64,000 bases of DNA from Pseudoalteromonas holothuriae. GTDB taxonomy: Bacteria; Pseudomonadota; Gammaproteobacteria; Enterobacterales; Alteromonadaceae. Numbering within the stretch: position 1 is the stretch's first letter; the number at the start of each line of letters is the position of its first letter. The notes beneath the pieces were generated by a model. The model did no database searches and had not been told where the DNA came from. It saw only the letters and a program-made list of their open reading frames with translations. The translations under genes were made by a program, and so were the position numbers. Shown piece by piece: positions 27,709 to 36,396 of the stretch. The DNA is taken from assembly GCF_945859825.1 (NCBI RefSeq), contig NZ_CAMAPC010000001.1, positions 248,001-312,000 on the forward strand, read 5' to 3'.

Positions 27709-28047
27709 ATGCCACAAATCATCTTTTTACCCCATGAAGAGCTTTGTCCTGAAGGGGCTGCTATTGAAGCGCCTAAAGGACAAACGGTATTAGACGCCGC
27801 ACTTAAAAATGGCATTAGCATTCCACATGCATGCGAAAAATCATGTGCGTGTACCACTTGCCATATTGTTGTTCGTGAAGGGTTTGACTCGCTCGAAGAA
27901 AGTGATGAGCTAGAAGACGATATGCTGGATAAAGCATGGGGCCTTGAAGCTGAATCTCGTTTAGGTTGCCAAGCAGTGATCTCGGATGAAGATTTAGTTG
28001 TGGAAATTCCTAAGTATAATTTGAATATTGTGAACGAAGAGCATTAA
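27709..28047 (+). CDS. fdx: 2Fe-2S ferredoxin of the ISC system
   Basis: 112 residues with adrenodoxin-type ligands C42, C48, C51 and C87, the same numbering as E. coli Fdx, plus C46 in CEKSCACTTC. It supplies electrons for cluster assembly. It is the last gene of the operon here; no iscX follows, and a terminator starts 24 bp later. Confidence 0.96.
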   Translation: MPQIIFLPHEELCPEGAAIEAPKGQTVLDAALKNGISIPHACEKSCACTTCHIVVREGFDSLEESDELEDDMLDKAWGLEAESRLGCQAVISDEDLVVEIPKYNLNIVNEEH

Positions 28048-28071
28048 TTTTTTTACAATCATATCTAATTT

Positions 28072-28097
28072 AAAAGCCACGGGTTACTGTGGCTTTT
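28072..28097 (+). terminator. Rho-independent terminator of the isc operon
   Basis: AAAAGCCAC (28072-28080) pairs with GTGGCTTTT starting at 28089 around an 8-nt loop, ending in five Ts. Confidence 0.88.
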
Positions 28098-28607
28098 TAG
28101 TATGTAAGACCATATGTGAACTCATTTCAATCGCAAGACTACGGTTGCTGCAATTCAAAGTTCATTGCGACCATATATTAGGCTTTTAATTGAGAGTGGT
28201 TATCCTCTCTAGCCTTATGGATATCCGCTCCTATTACCTTATCAATTCAGCAGCGTGTTATAGCCCTTGGTAATATCAGACCGCAATAGGGCGGTTTTAA
28301 ACCGTTTTTCGTCAACTTTAATCGTAGTGGAAGCCTTTGCTTAAGCTCACTGCTGAAAAAACAAAAGCAAAGATAAACATGACCTAATATGGCCAATCAC
28401 TTATTTGTAAGATTAACCGCCACACAGAGTGCGTTTGGCCGACCTTATTAGCACAACTGCACAGTGAAATCGCTGCTTAATTTTTTATATTATTGATATT
28501 TTTGATTATTTTTTCGATAGGAAAACAATAGCTAAGTATTAGAATAAAAATAGGTTTGACTACTCTTTCCCTTTTAATCTGATGACAATTCAAATTAAGA
28601 GGTGGCT
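28098..28607. other. 510-bp stretch without a recognised gene
   Basis: The only open frames are short, interrupted and without ribosome sites. An imperfect GC-containing hairpin (GACCGCAATAGGGCGGTTTT, about 28280-28299) is followed by further T-rich sequence. The last 120 bp are very AT-rich and contain TTGACT (28555-28560), possibly part of the promoter of the next gene. A decayed mobile element is possible, but no terminal repeats could be paired. Confidence 0.4.
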
Positions 28608-30311
28608 ATGATTAATAATAAAATTTCTTTAAGTGTCTTAGTATTAACTTTGGGTATTGTACCTTTTGCACATGGCAAAAATCTCATTCATCCTTGGATG
28701 GTTAATATTCCCGCTGGTGAGTTTGTGATGGGAACAAATAGTGGGGATAAGGCAGCACAACCTGCGCATTCAGTAAAAGTGTCTGCTTTTCAGTTGGCTA
28801 AGCACCCCGTCACAGTAGCTGAGTTTAGATTGTTCATCCAAGATACTCACTTTCCAATAACAAATGATTGTGATGATAAATTAGATAAAAACTGGTTATC
28901 AGGACCGACAAGTGTAGGCACGGCTAGTTGGGACAATCATCGTTATTTAAAAAGTGAATATCAACCCGTAACGTGTATAACCCCTAAACTCGCAAATGCT
29001 TATGTTGATTGGTTAAATGATAAAACTCGAGGGGGTTATCGCTTGCCGACAGAGCAAGAGTTTGAATATGCGCTTAAAGCCAATTCGACCAGTCGCTATC
29101 ACTGGGGTGATGACGCTGATCAAGCATGTATGTTTGGCAACTTCGCTGACCAATCTGGTGAATATTTCCCAAATGAGCAGTTTGGTGCAAGCTATGTTGG
29201 TTTCATCGGCCATGCTAATTGTAATGATGGTGAGCCGTATATTTCTATAGTTGGTCTATATCGCCCCAACGGATTTGGTTTACATGACATGGAGAGTAAT
29301 ACATCGCAGCTATTAGGAAGTTGTTACTATGATGGGTATCAGGCGCGTGCAGAACAAAATATGGATATAAATCAATGTGAATACATTTCGCAACGCGGCA
29401 GCACATGGCATTATCCACCCCAACCAGCATATGACAGAGGCCGCTATAAAAGAGCTGGATGGTCACCAGGTGCAATGATGGGGTTTCGACTTGCTAGAAC
29501 GACTCAAAGTGATGTGCAACACGAGTCAACTGAGGGGTTTAAGCAAGCGCTTAAAAAGGCGCAGCATATGCGATTAGCAACAAGAGCTATGATCCCATCA
29601 GCACCGAAAAATGTGCACTTAGTAAACTTACAAGATAATGCTTTTGAATTGCGTTGGCAGCCACATTATGATGGTAGAGTCATTGGGTATGACATCTATC
29701 GTTCAATATTACCCAATGCACATTTGCTTGGTGGCTACTATAAAGAACATTATGAGAAAGTGACCAGTGTCCCACATACCAGATTTTCAAACAATGTGAC
29801 CTTAAGCAATCATGGTGGCAGTTTTCGTGTGGTTGCAAAAACGAATAAATTAGCAAGCTTGCCGAGTGTAGCCGCCGTTCATTATGACCCTGAGCTTGTG
29901 ACTATTCCAGGGCGTTTTGATATGCGTTCAGTAGCTACATTAACCAATGTATGGGCGCGTCATCAAGCTGCAACAAAAGAAAAACCAGAGCGTTTTTACA
30001 TTACTACGGTAAGTCATTTATATGAACAGCCGAATATTCTCGCTAACTTCAAGATCAATGTGAAAAAAACTGGTTGGTATACCTTAAATTATAAAGGCAG
30101 CACTTATCAAAACGGGACGTTCTTTAAACTTTGGCAAGGAGATAATTTGGTCGCTGAAGTAGAGTTTGACTCAAATATTGATGAAAAGACAGCCAATCGA
30201 CATGAAGTGTATCTTGAACAAGGTCGCCACCAGTTACAAATTAGCGTAAAGCGTGAAGGATTTGATTACTGGTCACTAGGGTGGCTAGAGTTTTTACCTT
30301 CTAAAAATTAA
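28608..30311 (+). CDS. Exported formylglycine-generating-enzyme-like (SUMF1) protein with FN3-like and carbohydrate-binding-like C-terminus
   Basis: 567 residues from the ATG at 28608, which follows AAGAGG. A signal peptide (about 1-23) precedes a SUMF1/FGE-type domain (about 27-300: WMVNIPAGEFVMGTNSGD, KHPVTVAEFRLF, YRLPTEQEFEYALK, MMGFRLART). An FN3-like segment comes next (about 345-420; WQPHYDGRVIGYDIYRS), then a beta-rich end typical of carbohydrate-binding modules (YWSLGWLEFLP). No sulfatase lies nearby, so a non-sulfatase role such as substrate binding at the surface is likelier than formylglycine formation. Its 3' end overlaps the convergent regulator gene by 11 bp. Confidence 0.75.
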   Translation: MINNKISLSVLVLTLGIVPFAHGKNLIHPWMVNIPAGEFVMGTNSGDKAAQPAHSVKVSAFQLAKHPVTVAEFRLFIQDTHFPITNDCDDKLDKNWLSGPTSVGTASWDNHRYLKSEYQPVTCITPKLANAYVDWLNDKTRGGYRLPTEQEFEYALKANSTSRYHWGDDADQACMFGNFADQSGEYFPNEQFGASYVGFIGHANCNDGEPYISIVGLYRPNGFGLHDMESNTSQLLGSCYYDGYQARAEQNMDINQCEYISQRGSTWHYPPQPAYDRGRYKRAGWSPGAMMGFRLARTTQSDVQHESTEGFKQALKKAQHMRLATRAMIPSAPKNVHLVNLQDNAFELRWQPHYDGRVIGYDIYRSILPNAHLLGGYYKEHYEKVTSVPHTRFSNNVTLSNHGGSFRVVAKTNKLASLPSVAAVHYDPELVTIPGRFDMRSVATLTNVWARHQAATKEKPERFYITTVSHLYEQPNILANFKINVKKTGWYTLNYKGSTYQNGTFFKLWQGDNLVAEVEFDSNIDEKTANRHEVYLEQGRHQLQISVKREGFDYWSLGWLEFLPSKN

Positions 30312-32118
30312 CGGCTTCTAATTTATATTTATTTTGGCTAAGCCATCGGCGGGTGGCTTTTTGCTTGATAAAGTGTGCGTACTTCTCAATATTAATATGG
30401 AAGTGATGCTTGTTATTTAGCTCAAGTATCAATAATGCGGCATCTAATGCATCTACTTTTTGATTTGATGTTAAAGCCTGCGAAAAGGCATGTTGAGAAT
30501 AGTCTAAGCTCTGTTGCCATTGTTGCTGGGCTAGAGCTATGTGTGCATGGCTAAGTATTTGAAAAGTAGGTCTTTGCCAAGTTAAGATAGCAGTCATCGC
30601 TTGAGTGTAGTTTTGCTGTTCAAGGTATATATTGCGCACTTGTGCTGCTGCAAAGTAGAAGTCATCTTCATAGTCTGCAGAGAACGGCTGTGCTAGCACT
30701 TTCAAATAGTGGGGCAAAGCATTGGTGTTTGAATTTGCAATCCAAGCTAAATGAATAAATATGGGCACTTGGTGCGAACCGACTAATGTATGCAGTTGCA
30801 GCAATTCTTTTGCTAAGTCTAACTGTGCATGCATGAGTTCGGTTTGCCCTGACTTCGCAGCAAAGAATGACTGAGTTAGTCGGGCATTGACTTCTAAAAC
30901 CGGCTCACTAGCGAGCCTAGCCTTACTTGCCGCTCTATTGAGTATTTGAATACCTTGTCGAAACTCTTGATTGACTAAATTAAGCCAAGCTAGCTCTATT
31001 AGTGCCTGAGATTCCAGTTGTTGTAGTGTGAGCTTTTGAAAGTAGTCAATTGCTTTATCTGCATTGACTTGGGCTTCTAGCCAACGCTGATCCCATAGGT
31101 TTATTTGTGTTTTTAATAAATGCAGCAAGCCTGCACGTAGAGCAGAATTAAATTGGCTTAGTTGTAAGTTTACGGACGCTTCAGCAGCATCTAACTCATT
31201 GAGTTTGAAAAAAAGCTTTGCACGTTGTAACTCTACCAAGGTCATGTTGGCATGAGTATCATCTTGAATCGGTAACAATGTTAATGCGACAGTGTCTTCT
31301 TGTTCACTAAAGTAGGCAGTTTTTGCCAGTTGTGATAGTAACACTTCCAGCTGTTGATAAGCCTGATTGAGATTGTCGCTTTCGATATAATCACTCCAGC
31401 CTCTCTTAGCTCCTTGTATATGAAACCGTAATGCAACACCTGTATCTAAAGGGTAAACGCGAGTTGCTAATAGCCAGTTACCCTGATTTACAGCTGTTGT
31501 TTTCCAAGTATCAAAAGGAGAGTTAAATAGTATGTGTGTCGATAAATTAGTTGGTTTATTTGATAACTGCCATTGCGTATTCTTTATTGTCAATGCGACC
31601 ACTTGATCACGCTTAGAGTGTGCCAATAAGCTACTTTTTGATTGTAGTTGAGTGAAAAATAATATGCTCAGAGCAAGTATTGAGGTGACTATAATTGTGA
31701 TTAAAACAGGAAATATGCTTGGTCTAAAATAAGATAGCTCAGGCTTGAGTTTTGTTTTAATGGGTTTATGATTTGCTATGGTAGAGGTTTCTGATACTTG
31801 GTTTTGAGATACCTCATTATTTGTCAGTCGTATGATTGGAAGCTGCCATTGGTAGCCTTTTTTACTGAACGTTTTAATGGCATTATTACCCAATAGAGCA
31901 CGAAGTTGGCTGATGTTTTGAAATACAACTTGGTCAGAAACGACGCTATCAGGCCAAACAGAATCTAAAATTTCAGCTTTGCTGAACACATCTTTTGGTT
32001 TACTTAAAAAAAGCGCTAAAAGCCTCAGTGCTTTATCATTAAGTTGAACAATATTGCCATTGTTTAGCAATAACTGTTGCTGGGGATCAAATTGGAATGT
32101 TGCAAAACTTAACTTCAT
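30301..32118 (-). CDS. Membrane-bound CadC/ToxR-like transcriptional regulator with TPR-like C-terminus
   Basis: 605 residues. The N-terminal winged helix (about 5-95; OmpR/PhoB type, ending KTFSKKGYQWQLP) is cytoplasmic. A single membrane helix follows at about 134-156, then a helical periplasmic region (about 280-590) with TPR-like repeats. This is the one-component CadC/ToxR architecture, in which a periplasmic signal is passed directly to DNA. It converges on the FGE-like gene with an 11-bp overlap, so the two may be functionally linked, though that is only positional evidence. Confidence 0.85.
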   Translation of the reverse strand: MKLSFATFQFDPQQQLLLNNGNIVQLNDKALRLLALFLSKPKDVFSKAEILDSVWPDSVVSDQVVFQNISQLRALLGNNAIKTFSKKGYQWQLPIIRLTNNEVSQNQVSETSTIANHKPIKTKLKPELSYFRPSIFPVLITIIVTSILALSILFFTQLQSKSSLLAHSKRDQVVALTIKNTQWQLSNKPTNLSTHILFNSPFDTWKTTAVNQGNWLLATRVYPLDTGVALRFHIQGAKRGWSDYIESDNLNQAYQQLEVLLSQLAKTAYFSEQEDTVALTLLPIQDDTHANMTLVELQRAKLFFKLNELDAAEASVNLQLSQFNSALRAGLLHLLKTQINLWDQRWLEAQVNADKAIDYFQKLTLQQLESQALIELAWLNLVNQEFRQGIQILNRAASKARLASEPVLEVNARLTQSFFAAKSGQTELMHAQLDLAKELLQLHTLVGSHQVPIFIHLAWIANSNTNALPHYLKVLAQPFSADYEDDFYFAAAQVRNIYLEQQNYTQAMTAILTWQRPTFQILSHAHIALAQQQWQQSLDYSQHAFSQALTSNQKVDALDAALLILELNNKHHFHINIEKYAHFIKQKATRRWLSQNKYKLEAVNF

Positions 32119-32244
32119 GTATGTTTATTTACAATTTGGTGACTGATAACTCCATAGCAGAGTATCAGTAAGCGATTATTGACAAAAGAACTTATTGATT
32201 TAACTTCCGTTGCCGTAAGTGAGTTTACCCAATAATACCAATTA

Positions 32245-33138
32245 TTACTTTGGTGCACTAATATCGGTTTGCCATTGCTGTGCTAGATGATCGATAAATG
32301 CACGTACGGCAGGTCTTTGATAGCTTCTAGATAAGTAGACAGCCCAAAGTGACATACTTGGTAATATGATGCTAGGCAATAACTGTGACAACTCCCCAGA
32401 TATTAAATATTTATTGGCCAAATCACATGGTAAATATGCGATACCTAACCCATCAATACATGCCTTGAGCAAAACGGTTACATCATTGGCCTTTATATTT
32501 CCTTGTACCTTAATTGAGCTTAGTTGATTGTGTTCTATAAATGACCATGTGTTTTGCGGAAAATGAATTAAACAATTGTGTGCTAAAAGTTGTGCTGGTG
32601 TAGTGAGTAAACCATGTTGTTCTATGTAGCGAGAAGAGCAGCATAGTACACTATCAATGCGCATTAATTTGCGAGCGATTAAGGTGTCATCGGGCTGGCT
32701 GGTATAGCGTAATGCCACATCAATATGCTCCTCAACCAATTGTGCATTACTATCTGACATGACCAATTGTACGGTCACTTTTGGGTAGCGCTGGGTAAAT
32801 TCAGACAATGTGTCATAGAGCATGTTTTGGCCAAGCCCAATCGGTGTAGCAATGCGAATATCACCAACTAATTCTGTATTATGAGTGTGTGCCACACTTT
32901 CTAAATGAGTCATTTCATTGAGAATGTGCTCGCACTTTATCAGCAGCTCTTGCCCTGGTGCAGTTAAACTTACTCGTCGTGTAGTGCGGTGTAATAAACG
33001 TACTTTGAGCCAGTCTTCTAGCAATTTTATGTGTCGAGTGACTTTAACTCGACTTAAATTCAACTGTTCAGCTGCTTGGGTATAGCTACCTGTGTTCGCC
33101 ACTTCAACAAAACTTTTTAGCGCGCTAAATTTGTCCAT
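32245..33138 (-). CDS. LysR-family transcriptional regulator
   Basis: 297 residues. The N-terminal helix-turn-helix (FVEVANTGSYTQAAEQLNLSRVKVTRHIKLLE) and the LysR effector-binding domain are complete. The C-terminal features resemble the AaeR/DmlR-like subgroup. It is divergent from the NAD(P)-binding protein gene with 123 bp between the starts, the classic arrangement for a LysR regulator and its target. The inducer is unknown. Confidence 0.9.
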   Translation of the reverse strand: MDKFSALKSFVEVANTGSYTQAAEQLNLSRVKVTRHIKLLEDWLKVRLLHRTTRRVSLTAPGQELLIKCEHILNEMTHLESVAHTHNTELVGDIRIATPIGLGQNMLYDTLSEFTQRYPKVTVQLVMSDSNAQLVEEHIDVALRYTSQPDDTLIARKLMRIDSVLCCSSRYIEQHGLLTTPAQLLAHNCLIHFPQNTWSFIEHNQLSSIKVQGNIKANDVTVLLKACIDGLGIAYLPCDLANKYLISGELSQLLPSIILPSMSLWAVYLSRSYQRPAVRAFIDHLAQQWQTDISAPK

Positions 33139-33179
33139 AAGCTTTTATTATTATTTCAAAATAAGATCTAATTAATTAC

Positions 33180-33195
33180 ATAAATTGATATTTAT
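33180..33195. promoter_or_regulatory. Candidate LysR operator in the divergent region
   Basis: ATAAAT-TGAT-ATTTAT is a dyad containing the T-N11-A pattern of LysR sites, midway between the two divergent genes. Confidence 0.45.
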
Positions 33196-33261
33196 TACAA
33201 ATAATGTTGCATACATAATGGCTTCACTTTTAAAAATAGAGTTAAAAACGTGGAGAAATAT

Positions 33262-33897
33262 ATGAAAATTGCAGTGATCGGTGCGACAGGTTGGATCGGT
33301 TCAACGGTTGTAAAAGAAGCCTTAGAGCGTGGTCATCATGTGATTGCTGTCAGCCGTCAAGCACTCATGCTAGAACATAAAAACCTCAAGGCCCGTGAAC
33401 TAGATTTACTCGCAAATAGTGGCTTCGCGCATGCACTCTCTGGTGCTGAGGTGGTGATTAGTGCCATTGGTGGCAGAGCACTTGGCAATCATGAAATTGT
33501 GGCTAATACCGCAGCTGCGCTGTTACATGAGTTGCCACAGATAGGTATAAAGCGACTAATTTGGGTGGGTGGGGCTGGTAGTTTAGTATTAGAAAATGGT
33601 GAGCTATTACTATCACAACCTGAATTTCCAAAAGAATACAAAGATGAAGCCATTGCACAAGGGCAAGCATTGAAGGTATTTCAAGACAGTAAAAGCACAT
33701 TAAATTGGGTATTTGTTAGCCCTGCAGCACAAATATTCCCAGGGGAGCGTACTGGGTTTTATCGCATTGGTGGCGAGCAGTTGCTTGTTGATAATGAGGG
33801 TAATAGTAAAATATCTGTCCAAGACTATGCAAAAGCACTCATTGACGAAGTTGAAGAAGCTCAGTACCAGTATCAAAGAATTGGCGTTGCTTATTAA
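33262..33897 (+). CDS. NAD(P)-binding Rossmann-fold protein (NmrA/SDR-like)
   Basis: 211 residues from the ATG at 33262, preceded by GGAG. The N-terminal dinucleotide motif is GATGWIGSTVV, followed by VISAIGG and VWVGGAGSL, characteristic of atypical SDR proteins of the NAD(P)H-binding (NmrA-like) group. No Tyr-xxx-Lys catalytic pair is evident. The function is likely redox sensing or quinone/flavin reduction, but this cannot be fixed from sequence. Divergent from a LysR gene that probably controls it; a terminator follows. Confidence 0.82.
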   Translation: MKIAVIGATGWIGSTVVKEALERGHHVIAVSRQALMLEHKNLKARELDLLANSGFAHALSGAEVVISAIGGRALGNHEIVANTAAALLHELPQIGIKRLIWVGGAGSLVLENGELLLSQPEFPKEYKDEAIAQGQALKVFQDSKSTLNWVFVSPAAQIFPGERTGFYRIGGEQLLVDNEGNSKISVQDYAKALIDEVEEAQYQYQRIGVAY

Positions 33898-33955
33898 CAA
33901 GCTAACACGATGATTATGCCATAAACTATTCTTGTCTTTGTCTATGATTAGAGCT

Positions 33956-33983
33956 AAACCGTAGTATACACTACGGTTTTTTT
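33956..33983 (+). terminator. Rho-independent terminator after the NAD(P)-binding protein gene
   Basis: AAACCGTAG pairs with CTACGGTTT around a short loop and runs into seven Ts. It ends just before the aldehyde dehydrogenase start, separating the two units. Confidence 0.85.
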
Positions 33984-33995
33984 ATGGGGCGAGAT

Positions 33996-35429
33996 ATGAA
34001 CTTATTGGCACAATCGGAGCATTCACTCATTGCAGGGAGCCCTTATGAAGGGATGCAAGGTTTCTCGGTCATAAACCCATCAACGGGTGAGCAAGTGTCT
34101 TATGTGACTGAGGTGGATGAGCAAGGAGTTAAGCAAGCTCTGCACTATGCCGCGAATACATTTAATAAACTTAAAGCGAGCAGTGCATCGCAAAGAAGTC
34201 ACATACTGCAACGCTGGTATGAGTTGGTCATGGAGCACAAACCGCAACTGGCAAAATTATTAACACAAGAGCAAGGTAAGCCACTTAAAGAAGCGCTAGG
34301 TGAAGTTGATTATGCAGCAGGGTTTATCCAATGGTTTGCAGAGCAAGCCAAGCGCAGTTACGGAGAAGTGATCCCCAGTAATGACGTGCAACATCAACTG
34401 ACTACTATTAAGCAAGGAGTAGGCGTTGTGTTAGGCATTACGCCATGGAATTTTCCGTTGGCGATGATTACCCGCAAAGTAGCCCCAGCTTATGCTGCTG
34501 GATGTAGTTTTATTTTAAAGCCTTCAGAGCAAACGCCTTTGAGCGCACTTATGTTGGCTAAACTAGCCTTACTTGCAGGAATGCAAAAAGGCGCATTTCA
34601 AGTTTTGCTCACCTCAGACTCAGCTGGGTTAATTAAACCTTTGTGTGAAAACCCAATTATTCGTAAGTTGACCTTCACTGGCTCAACTCAAGTGGGGGCT
34701 GTGTTATTGCGCCAATGTGCAGGAACAATCAAACGTACTTCTATGGAGCTTGGCGGCAATGCCCCTTTTATTATTTTTGAGTCAGCCAATTTAGAAAATG
34801 CAATAACAGGATTAATGGCAGCTAAGTTTAGAAATGCTGGGCAAACATGTGTGGCGGCGAATCGGATTTTGGTACAACAAAGTTGTGAGAAAAAGCTCGT
34901 AACTTGCCTTATTGGCAATGTTAAAAAACTCATCGTAGGGGATGGGCTAAGCGAAGGCGTTGATATTGGCCCATTGATCACGCTTGAGGCTAAGCAAAAA
35001 GCACTGCAGTTGGTCAGTGATGCTGTTACCAATGGAGCCACGGTTGCTTATCAAGGAACAGAGTTTGGCGGTCAATTTATGTCACCTATCGTATTAACTG
35101 GGGTTACAGCGGACATGGAGATTGCACAACACGAAGTGTTTGCACCTGTGATTTGTATCATGTCTTTTGTTGATGAAGCAAGCGCACTAGCTATTGCTAA
35201 TGGCGTAAATGAGGGGTTAGCTGCTTATTTTTATTCACAAGATGTATCGCAAATACATCGTGTTAGTTTGGCGTTAGAGTATGGCATGATTGGTATTAAT
35301 GAAGGCATGGTGTCAAATCCAGTTGCGCCATTTGGTGGTGTAAAGCACTCGGGGCTAGGTCGCGAAGGAGGGCATCAAGGGCTTGATGAATATTTAGAGA
35401 TTAAATACCTATGCCAAAAGTTTGATTAA
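33996..35429 (+). CDS. NAD(P)-dependent aldehyde dehydrogenase (succinate-semialdehyde dehydrogenase-like)
   Basis: 477 residues from the ATG at 33996, which has GGGGCGAG upstream; an ATG at 33984 is open but falls within the previous terminator's T-run. Catalytic residues are evident: Glu in MELGGNAPF and Cys in GQTCVAANRILVQ, plus the SNPVAPFGGVKHSGLGREGG end typical of GabD-type enzymes. It oxidises succinate semialdehyde or a related aldehyde to the acid. No gabT or other GABA gene is adjacent, so the physiological substrate is uncertain. The closely following sugar genes are probably a separate unit. Confidence 0.88.
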   Translation: MNLLAQSEHSLIAGSPYEGMQGFSVINPSTGEQVSYVTEVDEQGVKQALHYAANTFNKLKASSASQRSHILQRWYELVMEHKPQLAKLLTQEQGKPLKEALGEVDYAAGFIQWFAEQAKRSYGEVIPSNDVQHQLTTIKQGVGVVLGITPWNFPLAMITRKVAPAYAAGCSFILKPSEQTPLSALMLAKLALLAGMQKGAFQVLLTSDSAGLIKPLCENPIIRKLTFTGSTQVGAVLLRQCAGTIKRTSMELGGNAPFIIFESANLENAITGLMAAKFRNAGQTCVAANRILVQQSCEKKLVTCLIGNVKKLIVGDGLSEGVDIGPLITLEAKQKALQLVSDAVTNGATVAYQGTEFGGQFMSPIVLTGVTADMEIAQHEVFAPVICIMSFVDEASALAIANGVNEGLAAYFYSQDVSQIHRVSLALEYGMIGINEGMVSNPVAPFGGVKHSGLGREGGHQGLDEYLEIKYLCQKFD

Positions 35430-35436
35430 CTCAATT

Positions 35437-35464
35437 TTTGCAATGACTTTTCATTAGTTGCAAA
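35437..35464. promoter_or_regulatory. Inverted repeat upstream of the hexosamine salvage genes
   Basis: TTTGCAA (35437-35443) and TTGCAAA (35458-35464) are perfect inverted arms, with TGA/TCA continuing the symmetry inside. It lies about 57 bp before the nucleotidyltransferase start, a plausible operator for a sugar-responsive repressor. It could also form a weak hairpin. Confidence 0.4.
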
Positions 35465-35520
35465 GAGCGTTACACTTTCGCGCCTGATTACTTTTTACCT
35501 CTTTTGCAAGGAGCAAGCTA

Positions 35521-36396
35521 ATGCAACAGCAATTAAGCACACCGGTGTTGGTAGTTTTAGCTGCTGGTTTGGGTAGCCGTTTTGGTGGTAGCAAGCAAAT
35601 AACCCAATTGCCTATGATTGGGCGTACCATCATGGAACTTAGTATTGAAGATGCTTTTGCCGCAGGTGTTTGTAGTGTGGTGTTGGTGATTAATAAGCTT
35701 GTAAGACAAACTATTGAGCAGGTAATTTTGCCACGGTTACCGAGTGAATTACAGGTGCAATTAGTGGAACAAGATATTGCTGATGTACCACCTGAATTTG
35801 TTAGTGTGCTCAACAAAAGAGAAAAGCCTTGGGGTACAGGACATGCACTATTAAGTGCCAAGGCATATATTAATGGGCCTGCAATTGTGATCACGGCCGA
35901 TGACTATTACGGTCAACAAGCTTATACACAAATGGTCAAACATTTTACTCAATACCCAGATGAAATGGCGATGGTTGCTTATCCTTTGGCTCATACATTG
36001 TCGTCATTGGGTGGGGTTAACCGGGGAGTATGTACACTAGAGGGTGGTAAACTTGTTAGTGTTAAAGAGTATGAAAATATTCTACAAACAGTAGATGGGA
36101 TCATAGGGGAGTGCGATGGGAAAGTGGAATACTTGCCATCAAACATGCTTGCCTCAATGACTTTTTGGGGAGTAACGCCAACTCTATTTTCGCAATTAGA
36201 GTTGGGTTTTTTAGAGTTTTTAAGAGTTTATGACAACGTTGTCAAAAAAGAGTATTATTTACCAAATTGTATAGAACAATGTATCGCATCAAAAAAGCTA
36301 GATTTAACTGTTTATTCAGCACAAGAGCATTGGTATGGCGTTACGTTTAAAGAAGAGTTAGCTGCGGTGGCAGGAAAAATAAATGAACAACGTTAA
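35521..36396 (+). CDS. Sugar-1-phosphate nucleotidyltransferase
   Basis: 291 residues. The nucleotide-binding signature LAAGLGSRFGGSK is at about residues 13-25, with PWGTGHALL and the metal-binding ITADDYYG region. These are features of the GT-A fold NTP-transferases that make NDP-sugars. It overlaps the following N-acetylhexosamine kinase by 14 bp. Together they could turn free GalNAc or GlcNAc into a UDP-sugar via the 1-phosphate, but the specific nucleotide and sugar are inferred from context. Confidence 0.82.
   Translation: MQQQLSTPVLVVLAAGLGSRFGGSKQITQLPMIGRTIMELSIEDAFAAGVCSVVLVINKLVRQTIEQVILPRLPSELQVQLVEQDIADVPPEFVSVLNKREKPWGTGHALLSAKAYINGPAIVITADDYYGQQAYTQMVKHFTQYPDEMAMVAYPLAHTLSSLGGVNRGVCTLEGGKLVSVKEYENILQTVDGIIGECDGKVEYLPSNMLASMTFWGVTPTLFSQLELGFLEFLRVYDNVVKKEYYLPNCIEQCIASKKLDLTVYSAQEHWYGVTFKEELAAVAGKINEQR

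Noticed and set aside
30301..30311. Overlap of the FGE-like gene and the CadC-like gene as an annotation error
   Set aside because: Both ends have good protein sequence to their stops and the 11-bp tail-to-tail overlap is reasonable.
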